From: Emydura subglobosa
Taxonomy: Eukaryota; Chordata; Testudines; Chelidae
Reading direction: 5' to 3'
DNA length: 64,000 bases
NCBI GenBank assembly: GCA_007922225.1
Contig: ML679941.1
Coordinates: 54,709,849-54,773,848, forward strand
The position numbers and the translations under genes were made by a program. Below the pieces are notes generated by a model. It was given only the letters and a program-made list of their open reading frames with translations. It was not told the DNA's origin and made no database searches. Below, one piece after another: positions 32,210 to 42,200 of this stretch (positions within the stretch are counted from its first letter, which is position 1; each line of letters opens with the position of its first letter).

Positions 32210-32439
32210 AGTAAAGGAACGGTAAACTATCATCCTGTACAACCACTAGGTGGTGCTGCGTGTAACATACCTTAAGCTAACCTCAGCCATACTTGTAGAG
32301 CATTAAAGGATCTTATAGTGAATACATCTGGTGTATATCTCTGATGGAAAGAAGCTCTGTAGCCAGTCTATATCTGGTATAGAAGCCTGACCTGCTAGTA
32401 GCAGCCCTGCAATGTACTGTGTACAAGGCATACATGATA
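32210..32439 (+). repeat. 3' LTR of the Gypsy element
   Basis: Matches the 5' LTR along its length (CACTAGGTGGTGCTGCGTGT, GAAGCTCTGTAGCCAG, GAAGCCTGACCTGCTAGTAG, GTGTACAAGGCATACATGA). Numerous substitutions relative to the 5' LTR indicate an old insertion. Confidence 0.85.
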
Positions 32440-32444
32440 GGCAG

Positions 32445-33300
32445 TTGGGCACCTGTCTCCTGCCTGAGCCCAGAGCAATTGACAAACCAGGAAAAATAGG
32501 CATTTGGCTGCCCAAGTTGCATGTGGTGACTCAATCAGGTCTCTGAGGGCCTCTGAGCACACCTAGTGGATTGGGCCACTCGGGTGAGTTCACACAAAAC
32601 AGCTGTGAAAAGGCTAGCAACCTCCCTAGTGGCTATAGTACTTAGACAAGATAGGGGAAACTCTCAGGTCAAGTTCCCCTCTTCCTGAGGGAAGAAGGGA
32701 TTTGAACTATGATTAGCCACTTCTCATAACAGTATCTGAACCACTAGGCTACAGAATAATGTGATGTGGGGGGGCGGGGGCTCCCTCAGTCTCTCCTGTT
32801 GAATTTGTTCCATGCTAATTAAATAGTGGAATAATTAAATGTTAATAGGGACAAAGAAAGAGTTAGAATAAGTCTCTAGACTAGTGGTTAGGCACTCCCA
32901 CTCAGGAGGCAGGGTGACTTGAACTGGGGATCTCCCACATCTTGGGTGAGTACCTTAGGCTAAAGGTACTAAGGGAGGACTTCCTCCTTCTCCCCCATAG
33001 CTGTTTTGTTTTGGGTCCTGAAGAAGATGGGCACCTCTGTGCTGCCCAGACTTAAGCGCTTGTCTCTGAGAGAGGGGCAGAGCTTAGCATACACCTCTCT
33101 AGTCGGCATGTCCCATTGGCTAGCTTAGGTGGCTCCCCTCCAAGTATATTGACTTTGTGGATCACTTTCTAAGCTCTCTCTCCCTATTCATTGTATAGGA
33201 GCCTAGGTGTCTTACTCAGCTTTTTGGATCACAGTGTTGTCCTGTAATTTTTTTTCTAGACATCTAAAAGTTAGGAGCCTTGTGATGCTCAGCATTGCAA
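32445..33300. repeat. Unclassified interspersed repeats with tRNA-like motifs
   Basis: Two short motifs recur: TATCTGAACCACTAGGCTAC (about 32731) and, on the other strand, CCTAACCACTAGTCTAG with CCAGTTCAAGTCACC (32880-32940). The latter resemble a degenerate tRNA A box and B box, so a tRNA-derived SINE is possible. A further block around 33110 (GGCATGTCCCATTGGCTAGC) also looks dispersed. Confidence 0.35.
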
Positions 33301-33818
33301 CATTAAAGTCCCTTTGTTGATTCCACCCTAGGTGCCATTCCTTCGTCACTCTACCCTCAAAGCAAAGCAAGTCAGATGTGCTGGCAGAGCAAGTTGTGTG
33401 CAACACTGTGCAGTCTGCTCACTCTCATGTGAACTGGGGATCTGGGAAGAACTGCGTCTTTTTTCTAGGCCCACTTCCTCCTGCTCGGGCCAGTGTCTGA
33501 ATGGGTGTGATTGTGCCAAACGCTGTCCAAAAGCTTCAGCCTTTTCATGGAGAAATTTAGAAATGGTTCCTTCTGTGTGTTTTTAAATAAACAAATCTGA
33601 TTTCCTGTACCAAACATTCTTTTGTATGAAGCTGCTGTTGCAAGGTCTACCCAAAATGCTTTTCTACTTAATATTCTCCATCCTTTCAATTCAACAGAGC
33701 AGAATGGATTTCCAGGTCCGAACAAACTATACAGTAAAAGGGAAATGTTCAAAAGTTCTTGGTATTCCTTCACCTCTCCCACTCCTCCTCTTGCTTTATG
33801 AGTTCCACTCTCTGGAAT
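33301..33818. other. Non-coding DNA, nothing recognised
   Basis: Short frames only. No domain or repeat ends were seen. Confidence 0.4.
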
Positions 33819-33826
33819 CCCAAAGC

Positions 33827-34170
33827 CAGTGGTTCCTAACCTTTTCTCTGCTACAGCACCCCTTGAGCACCAGGGGGTCTTTTCTTCACCCCCAGCCGGT
33901 GGCTGCAGCAGGGGAGTGGAGGGGCAGAGGAGCCAACCCATTGTTCACATAGGAGTAGAGGAGGGAAGAGAGGAAGATTGAACTCTGATTGGTTGCTCCA
34001 CCCAGGAGGAGGTGGGGCAGAGAGACAGACAGACAGTCAATCAGAAGGTGACTCTCCTTACCCCTCCCTCCCGTTGTTCTCACATGTACTTTTTCAAAAA
34101 ATTCCATGGCACACCTGTTCGGGCCTGAGGGCACACCAGTGTGCTGTGGCACAAGGGTTGGGAAACCCTG
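33827..34170. mobile_element. Non-autonomous hAT element
   Basis: The left end CAGTGGTTCCTAACC and the right end, read inwards, CAGGGTTTCCCAACC agree at 12 of 15. The flanks CCCAAAGC (33819-33826) and CCCTAAGC (34171-34178) agree at 7 of 8. The 344-bp interior is purine-rich with no transposase. Confidence 0.85.
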
Positions 34171-34178
34171 CCCTAAGC

Positions 34179-37100
34179 AAATACACAGAAGGAAACTGCA
34201 GGAAACCCCATTCTCTGGCATACAGTTCTCAGATAGTCCGTTTTTCCTCAGATCCCAGACAAGAATATGGGAAGGAAGGGGGAACAATTTCTTAAACAGA
34301 TAAATCCCACTGTTTAAAAAACCCTCTATAATGCTTAACTGCTTTCTTGAGTACAGAATTGGCTACTTGCTAAAACAATACAGGTTGTTTAGTCTACCAA
34401 AAAAGTCTGATCTCCATCACAATACCACCACATAATGGCAGTCCCTTCTCATAAGAATCTAAGGACTGGAATAACAGGGCAGGGCATGGCAGTTAGGATT
34501 GAGATGCTTTAGAAGAGTGGGAGTTAAATGCTCAGATAGTACCCACTTGCAGTATACCTGGTTCTATCCAATCCTATTAGCTCTTCAAAGAGCAAAACGT
34601 GAAGATATCTTTAGTTGAGAGGAAAAAACAACTTTTAAAGAAAACAAACAGGAGGTACATCACAAACTGATAGCTAGGGTATAGATTCATTACCAGTAAA
34701 TTACTTAATTCTTATAAATTCAATATTTACCAAAACGAGCTGGTCATAAATTGGAGAGAGAACAATGAAGCTGTGAGACCACTCCAGTTGCCTCAGAAAA
34801 GTCATGTGGTTACTGGATGTGCTAGATCACTCAAATATTTGTTTACCTGGACATTTTTTGTCATGCTCCCAAAATATTCTGAATGATTAACATAAAGGTT
34901 ATTAGCTATAAACTACAGGAAGATTAAGCAGTGGAAGTCTTTACATGAAAAAGAAATGTATTATTTCCAATAAATGTAATATTTCCAATAAATGCCTTAG
35001 GCCTTATTCTTACGAAGACTTACACGCATGCTTTCCTTTATGCACATGAAGAATACAACTGAACACTTGATTAAATCTTTGCAGATTCAGTCTGAGGCAT
35101 TAGAATAAATAACAGCTATTTTAATGTAAAGATTTACAATGTTTGATCTTACTCTGTAGTTTATGCATGTATTAGCTTATGTGCAGTTTCTATGGGACTG
35201 CTCACATATGTAAAATTAAACACATGCATAGCTCTAAAGTATTGGGGCATAGAATAGTTAAATGGATAGCTGCTAAAATATGTTTTAAAAATAATTTTTA
35301 AACTTCAATTTTTTTTTTTGCCAAATGCAGTAACAAACTTCTAATAAACATGGTTAGAACAGTAACTATGAGGCTGCAGTTATTTCTGTCATGAGGAATT
35401 AGTAAATTGGTAATTGAATGGTTCTGGCATGGGTGTGTCAATGGGAGGTGCCATTTTGCTGTTACCAGTATTTGCCAGCATGAAATTCTGCCTGCTGATG
35501 TGTAAGTCTCTGACAAAGAAATTGCTAAGCGTTGTATTAAAGGAACTGGAGACTCACATTTGTTCTAACACAAGTTCTATTTTGGGTAGAAAAATCTAAG
35601 TGGACTACATGCAATTATTTTTCATACTAAATCAATTTTAATAAAAATATTTCCAATAAATACAATTTACCTTCAAACTGGTGACATTCTCCAGCATTCA
35701 AAGGGTGAGAAGTGCCTCAAAAACTGTTAGCAGATAAAAAAGATAAACTTCTTGTTTCTTTAGAAATCTTTGCTTTTTATATTTAATTACATAAATATAC
35801 ATATTTTTACAACTAGATAAATTGTAAAAATATTCTAATTAAACTCTGTTTGTATTTTAAAATGGCATCTTATCCTTTCCACACTATCAACAGACTGTGT
35901 GCAGTTTTCTAAAGAACAGCAAAACTACTGATTTTAAGCCTGAAGGACTGGGCCCATGATTAGAAGAGACAATGTTTTTCTTTTTGTCAGGGACAATATA
36001 TAGACATTTGATTTGGTGCTGTGGAAAGCTATTTAAGGTTTCAAAATTTCCACACAAATTTGTGGCCAACTGGTACCTACAATTTACAGTCCTTTCTTTC
36101 TGGCTGTTAGCAAAAGGAATCCTAAGGTTTGAGAATAGTGTAATGAAAGGAGGGGTATTATATAACTACATCTCCGAAGGAATGAAAAAGTGGATACTAC
36201 ATGTGTACAATGGCAAATAATTGATATAGCTTTGGCCTCTAGAGTCAGTCAGTCATCTGACTTTTTCCCACTATTTATTATAGTCCATTATGGAAACATA
36301 CCAGCTAACCTATTAAGAGCTTTATGTATATAACTTAGTGCATAAGCTTATTTGCTTCTGTACAGCCAATAAAATGCTACTTCAAAGGGCAAATTAGAGT
36401 AATTAGTCTTAGCATGTCACATATCATTCAGACCTCCACAGGCTCCTAGGGAAAATGAATGGGAGACCTGGCCAAAACAAAACTTAAAAAATGTTCTGCA
36501 CGTCTGCCAAAACAATTTGTGTGTGACCTCAGAGCAAAGATCCCACAGTTACACACTTTCACACATGCTCTTATTGCAATCTCAAGAAAGAAGGGAACAT
36601 AATATTATAATAGAAGTTGGGAGAAATCGCATTGAAGTTGGTGAGAGAGAGAGAACTGCTCTTCACTCAGGATAAACTTAAGAAATTGTTACGATCCCTT
36701 TTGGAGTAAGATAGTTGAAACAATAGGAGGCAGTGCCCATAACACAGGCCACATGTAAGACCAGTCAGAAACAGAGCTAGGTAGGGGGAGGGATTCTGTT
36801 GGGGGCCTGAATAAAAATACAAGGTGCTGGGTATTGTTGTTTGGAGATGTGTGTGTGTGTGTATGTTGGCAGCCAGATCAAGACATAGTAGGCAGCAAAA
36901 AAATCAAGGAGACAGTGAGAGAATACTTGTAGGGTGACCCTGAGAGAAAGCCAAAAGACAAAGATTTTTGGGCAAAGAGCTGGCTGGAATGAGACTTGGA
37001 AGTGTGAGCAAAGAAACTGCCGCCTCTTTGATTTCTACTGCTACATTCTTTGCAAATAAACAATATTGCATCAAATAAATACTTACCTCCATTAATTTCT

Positions 37101-37404
37101 CCTAAGAGAAACAACCCGCCAGTCCTTGAATATTGGCTAACTGCTTGGGTCAAAAGTGGTAACAATAATTTCACACACATTCATAGTCCATTTTAGATTG
37201 TAAAGAACAGGCCTGCTTACCGGGTGATATATAAGTAAAAATAGTGTGATTTCAAAGAAAGAGGATTTTGTCTTATCTGCACCTCACAGAGCTGTACCTT
37301 GCAAAGGAAATTAAAACCAATAGTAAAAGTTTTTTAGTCATATAAATAAAAAGAAAACAAGGAAAGAAGAGAGACTGCAGAACACTAAGAACTGGCTGGA
37401 GATT
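34179..37404. other. AT-rich non-coding DNA
   Basis: No gene is recognised. It contains probable fragments of a palindromic MITE family (about 34999-35230), a direct repeat TATTTCCAATAAATG near 34967 and 34982, and a short GT microsatellite at 36848-36863. Confidence 0.45.
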
Positions 37405-39030
37405 AAAGATGATCTAGGTATGGCACAACATCTAAACAAATACTTTGCCTCTGTTTTTAATAAGGGTAATCAGGAGTTTGGGAGCAGTGGCAGATTGGCT
37501 AATGGGAACAGGAGTATGGAAATAGAAATGACCACATCTGAGGTGGAAGCAAACTCAAATGGTTTAATGGGAGCAAACTGGGAGACCCTGGTAACTTCCA
37601 TCCAAGAATATTGAAGGAACTGCCACATGAAATTACAAGTCTGACAGCAAGGATTTGTAATGAATTCATAAACTTGGTGTTGATACCCTATGACTGGAGA
37701 ATTGCAAGTACAGTATTTATATTTAAGAGGGGGAAAAAAGTGATCTGGGAAACTACAGGTCCATTAGTTTTACATCAATTGCATGTAAGGTATTAGGACA
37801 AATTTTTAAAGTAATTAAAGGCATAAACAATAATTGGGATAAAATACTACATGGTTTTACAAAAGGTAGATTGTGGCAGACAAACCTGATCTCTCTTTGA
37901 GAAAATAATTGATTTTTCTAGAAAAAAGAAATGCAGTACATCCAATTTGCCTGGATTTCAATAAAGCATGACTGATAGATTTGATATAGTTCTACATAAG
38001 AAATTATCAGTTAAATAGGAGACGATGGGGATTAATAGGAGAATCAAAAGGTGAGCAAGAAACTGGTTAAAGAGGAGACTACAGCAGGTCATGCTGAAAG
38101 GTGAACGGTCAGGCTGTCTTGGGACCAATCTTATTTAACATTTCATTAATGACCTTTGCACAAAATATGGTCATGTGCTGGTAATTCTGCAGAAGACACG
38201 AAGTTGTGAGATATTGCCAATACAGAGGAGGACTGGAATATCATACAAAAAGATTTGGATGACCTTGAAAACTGGAGTAAAAGAAATGGGATTAAATTTA
38301 ATAGTATGAAGTGCACAGTCATGCACTTAGGGACTAACAATGAGAATTTTTGCTATAACCTGGGGATTTACCAGTTTAAAACAACAAAGGAGGAGAAAGA
38401 CCTGAGTGTAGTGGTTGATCACAGGATGATTATGAACCACCAATGTGATGTGGCCATGAAAAACACTAATGCAGTTCTAGGATGTATTAAGTGAGGTAAT
38501 TCCAGTAGAGATAGGGATGTATTATTACTATTGTATAAGGCACAGAGGAGACTTCATCTGTGTACAAGTCTGGTCTCCTATGTTTGAGAAAGATTAATTC
38601 AACCTGGAGCAGGAGCAAAGAAGGGCTACTAAGATGATCAGAGGAACGAGAACCTGCCTTATGAGAGAAGACATAAGGACCTTGGCTTGTTTAGCCTAAC
38701 AAAACGAGGGTGAAGGAGAAATATGATTGCTCCCTATAAATATGTCAGAAGGATAAACACCAGGGAGGGAGAAGAGTTATTTAAGATAAGGGCCAATGCT
38801 GCCATAAGAACAAATGGATATAAATTAGCCATCAGCAAATTTAGACTTGAAATTAGATGCAGGTTTCTAACCATCAGAGAAGTGAAGTTTTGGAACAGCT
38901 CTCCAAAGGGAGTACTGGGGTGGAAAAAATAGCTTGTTTCAAGACTGAGCTTGATAGGTTTCTACAATGACATATGGCCTATCTGTGCCTGGTGTTAGCA
39001 AATATCTCCAATGGGCAGAGATGGGACATT
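37405..39030 (+). mobile_element. Old, divergent CR1-type LINE
   Basis: Broken frames follow the CR1 order: NKYFASVFNKGNQEFGS (37425), then a degenerate RT region. Next comes WSKRNGIKFNSMKCTVMHLG (about 38275), the conserved post-FADD block, then KEEKDLSVVVDHRM. The C-terminal segment includes INTREGEELFKI. The distal part ends near KTELDRF-like sequence at 38950. It differs clearly from the younger CR1 copies in the window and represents another subfamily. Confidence 0.75.
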
Positions 39031-39086
39031 AAACGGGGAAGATTCAGAGTTTTGGCAGAAAATCTTTTGCAGGTGTCTAGCTAGTG

Positions 39087-39504
39087 CAGTGTTCCCCAAA
39101 CTTTTAAAAGTCTCTCTCCCGCTTGCCCCTGTCTACACTCCCCCTGGAACCAGGGGCTGAGGATGGGCTGGAGGCAGGAATGTGGCTGTGGTCAGGCACA
39201 GGGCGCCAGGCTGGGGTCAGGAGCAGAACTGTGGCTTGCTGGGCGCTAGGGGCCAAGCCTGCAGCCACAGCAAGAAGCAGGTTTGGGGGCAGAAGCAGGG
39301 CTGTGGCTGGAAGTGGAACCACAGCTGGGGATGGGGCTGTGGCTGGGAGCTAGGGGCTGAGGTCAGGGCAGAGCAGGGCTAGGTGGCACTCTCCCCACCC
39401 CACGGGGTCTGGCCCAGGCCAAGCTGTGCCCCCATGAATGTTCCTCCATGCCCCTCTGGGTGGGGGCTTGCCCGCCTCCCCACCCCCCAGTTTGGGGACC
39501 TCTG
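39087..39504. mobile_element. Non-autonomous hAT element
   Basis: The end CAGTGTTCCCCAAAC pairs with CAGAGGTCCCCAAAC from the right, 13 of 15. The flanks AGCTAGTG (39079-39086) and AGCTACTG (39505-39512) agree at 7 of 8. The interior has short GGCTG-rich degenerate repeats, which explain the Gly/Trp-rich frames there. Confidence 0.88.
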
Positions 39505-39546
39505 AGCTACTGGATTTTGCCCACATGCTCAGTGTCTGATTGTCAC

Positions 39547-40170
39547 AGCATCATAGATTAGAGTTGGAAGGGTCCTCAGGAGGGTCATCTATTCCAACCC
39601 GCTGCTCAAAGCAGGACCAACCCCAACTAAATCATCCCAGCCAGGGCTCTGTCAAGCCGCACCTAAAAAACCTCTAGAGATTCCACCACCTCCCAAGGTA
39701 ACGCATTCCAGTGCTTCACCACCCTCCTTATGAAGGTTTTCCTAATATCCAACCTAGACCTCTCCCACTGCAACTTGAGACCATTGCTTCTAGTTCTGCC
39801 ACCTACTACCATTGAAAACAGCCTAGTTCCATCCTCCCTGGCATCCCCTTTCAGGTAGTTAAAGGCTATCAAATCCCCCCTCATTCTTCTCTTCTGCAGG
39901 CTAAACAAGCAGTTTCCTCAGCCTCTCCTCATAAGTCATGTGCTCCAACCCCCTAATCATTTTCGTTGCCATCCGCTGGACTCTTTCTAATTTGTCCACA
40001 TCCTTTCTGTAGTGGGGAGCCCACAACTGGACACTGTACTCCAAATGAGGGCTTACCAGTGCTGAATAGAGGGGAATAATCACTTCCCTTGATCTGCTGG
40101 CAATGCTCCTACTAATGCAGCCCAATATGCCATTAGCCTTCTTGGCAATAAAGGCACACTGCATATTTGG
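39547..40170 (-). mobile_element. CR1 LINE 3' end, minus strand
   Basis: The reverse strand gives the C-terminal CR1 RT: frame 39901-40164 includes [20 protein letters not shown] and [17 protein letters not shown], and frame 39663-39908 has [18 protein letters not shown]. The CR1 3' UTR and tail lie at the low-coordinate side (GAGTTGGAAGGGTCCTCAGG). One frameshift separates the two frames. It belongs to the same subfamily as the copy at 2.0 kb. Confidence 0.9.
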
Positions 40171-40194
40171 GGTTAGGCTTTTTCTCCTGGTCAG

Positions 40195-40400
40195 ATTGGC
40201 AAAGCCCCTGGGTTTTTTTTTCCACCTTCCTCTACAGCATGGGGCACAGAGCCTTTGCTGGTTTGAACTAGAATAAATGGTGGACTTTCTGTAACTTGAC
40301 CTCTTTAAATCAAGAGCTGAAGACTTCAGTAACGCAGCCAGAGGTTATGGGCCTGCAGCAAGCACAAGGGATGGTGGTGTGCACTTTGCCTTTCACTTTC
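40195..40400 (+). mobile_element. SINE-like repeat, copy 1
   Basis: Shares with 50.48-50.71 kb the order CTCTACAGCATGGGGCAC, then TTGAACT, then CTTTAAATCAAGAGCTGAAG and GACTTCAGTAACGCAG. The CR1-like tail present in the other copy is missing here. Confidence 0.55.
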
Positions 40401-40410
40401 TCTTTTTTGC

Positions 40411-40604
40411 GTATGTCTACACAGCAATTAAAAAAACTCACGGCTGGCCCCCACAGACTTGGACTGAGGGATTGCAAGGTAGGCGGATCTTAGAGCTTAG
40501 GCTACAGCCAGAGCTGGAACGTCTACACTGCAATTAAACAGCCCTGAAACCCAAGTGCACTGGCAGGGGCTAGCCCTAAGTATCTGACTGCAGTGTAGAC
40601 ATAC
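40411..40604. mobile_element. MITE with GTATGTCTACAC ends
   Basis: The left end GTATGTCTACA is mirrored by TGTAGACATAC on the right (11-bp perfect inverted repeat), with GCAATTAA near the left and a second copy further in. It is 194 bp with no coding. The family resembles Harbinger-type MITEs of reptiles, but the target duplication is not clear. Confidence 0.65.
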
Positions 40605-40899
40605 TCTTAGTTTCTATTTTCATCATTCCTTCTTTCTGTTTCACAACTTCTCTTTTATCGCTCTTTTTCAAATGTTACATACAAACACATTTTAAAAATA
40701 AGATACATGTCCCAGGGTTTGAAGATTAATTAACATCTAAAAACTACAGAAACCAACTTCTTGGTGCCTGTTCACAAGTCATGGGGGAAAAAAGTACCTT
40801 GAAACCCCACGTCTTTTCAAACTTGTAAAACAAGTTATGTCCGCGTGAAGTTTCTACAAAAACCAGGGAGAAGAATCGCCTGCTGGGAGCCCCTATTCT
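40605..40899. other. Non-coding DNA upstream of the CpG island
   Basis: Nothing recognised. Confidence 0.4.
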
Positions 40900-42200
40900 G
40901 CATGGGCCTGGAAACACGCTTCTCTGGTGCCCGCAGGAAAGAGGAGCTAATCCAAAAAAACCCGACTTCTTCCTCCTCCCACGCCGCTTCTCGCTCGGTC
41001 TGCTGGAGTTAGCGCGATTTCTTGCAGGGCAGGGCAGGGCAGGGCTGCTACGTTTAAACCATCAAAGCCCCACTGCCCGCTCTTCATAAGGGCCAGTGAG
41101 TCCCAGGCCGGGCGGCTCCTGCACGAGACCCCCCGGCTGCAGCCGCCCGACCACCCACCACTTTTTTTTTTTTTTTTTTGCACGCGCTCCGTCGAGCTCT
41201 GGCGGGAGGCCAGTAACATGCCGGGGCCTGGAGACCGCCCGGGCCCCGGGCCCCGAGCCCCGCCCGGAGCAGACGCGCCGCGCGCCAGCAAGGCTGGGTG
41301 GGCGCTGCGGTGTCACCGCGGCGTCCCAGGGACCCCGCATAACGGCCTGTGCCCGCCGGGAGGTCAGCGGTGACGTGGGAAGAATATGTAAATTAGCTCA
41401 GGCAGGACTTGGGATAACCGTTGGCGTGACAGGGAGGCCCCCCAAGGGCGGGCTTGCCCCGCCCCGCGTGGGCCCATGGAGGCTCTCCCCGAGCGAGTCC
41501 CCCGAACCCCCACCAGGCACCGCCCTGCCCCGGAAGGAGTTGCGTGCTGGCCCCGGAAGTTGTCCCGGGTAGAGTCCGGCTCAGAGCGAGGCCCTGCCGC
41601 TGCCGCTGCCAGCCGGGGGGGAGTTGTAGTTGTTCATAGCGGCGGAAAGGACCCGGCGCCACCGTCTCTTCGTCCCCGGTTTCGCGGCCAGTCGGGAGCT
41701 CATGGAGACGGTAAATGCTGGGCAGGGCCAGGTTCCGCGCCTGGCGCTTTCCTCCGGGTGCCCGGAGCCGGCTTCTGGGGGTGGGGGGCGCAGGGTCCTG
41801 GGGCCTGGCCCGGCTCTTCCTGGCGGTGTCTGGTGCCAGCGGCAGATACCTGAGCTGCGGGAGCCGCTGCTCCCTGTGGGCTCGGTTCTGGGCGTCCCTT
41901 GGGGAGAGACATGCCGCTGCGAGAGGGCGGCTGGAGACGTGCTCCTGTCGGGGGCGAGGATGGGGAGGCTGCTGGGACCTGCCACGGGGCATTGGGGGGC
42001 TGGGAAGCCTCGGCTCCGTGCGGGGGGGCTGGTGACTACCGCCGTGTGGGGCTTACAGGGGAGGAGTGGGGCTGGGTTTGGTTTGGTTTGCGGGCGGGCG
42101 GGCGGGTGGCTAACCGGCTGTTGCGTGTGTTGCCGGGGGGAGGTGGTAAGGGAGAAGGAGAAACGACTATTAAAAAAAAAAAAAGGCGAGCCCTAAAAGT
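40900..42200. promoter_or_regulatory. CpG island, probable host promoter
   Basis: About 1.3 kb of GC-rich, CpG-rich DNA in an AT-rich setting. Around 41529-41631 it has GGAA-type ETS sites (CCGGAAGT at 41553) and GGGGAGTTGTAGTT at 41618. Read on the other strand the latter is ACTACAACTCCC, the ZNF143/SBS-like motif of many housekeeping promoters. No TATA box is seen. Such islands often fire in both directions. Long frames here (for example 41393-41992 minus) reflect low stop frequency in GC-rich DNA. An 18-T tract lies inside at 41162-41179. Confidence 0.75.
41640..41710 (+). other. Possible first exon with a three-codon coding start
   Basis: Downstream of the ETS and ZNF143-like motifs, ATG-GAG-ACG at 41702-41710 is followed at once by GTAAAT, a fair splice donor. 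This would give a first exon encoding Met-Glu-Thr in phase 0. The ATG context (CTCATGG) is only moderate. The transcription start is a guess and I could not identify exon 2, so the gene is not named. The exon could equally be wholly 5' UTR. Confidence 0.35.

Larger units (their letters stand above)
22298..32439 (+). mobile_element. Ty3/Gypsy retrotransposon with two LTRs and nested insertions
   Basis: Two related direct repeats (22298-22533 and 32210-32439) flank gag, protease and integrase remnants in the order and strand of Metaviridae. The pentamers outside them, GGCAC (22293-22297) and GGCAG (32440-32444), agree at 4 of 5 and look like the target duplication. A purine-rich tract precedes the 3' LTR. 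RT and RNase H are missing between protease and integrase. About two-thirds of the 10.1-kb span is later insertion: an LTR-type block, a hAT element itself carrying an LTR-like repeat, and a CR1 carrying a hAT element and another block. Confidence 0.85.

Noticed and set aside
32880..32945. Possible tRNA gene (A-box and B-box-like motifs on the minus strand)
   Set aside because: No cloverleaf can be folded from it. The motifs fit a degenerate SINE better.
33465..34287. Overlapping 130-160-codon frames on both strands
   Set aside because: They span a hAT transposon and its flanks. Nothing in them resembles a protein family.
41393..41992. 199-codon minus-strand frame and overlapping long frames in the CpG island
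   Set aside because: GC-rich DNA has few stops. Products are low-complexity Pro/Arg/Gly-rich and overlap in several frames on both strands.
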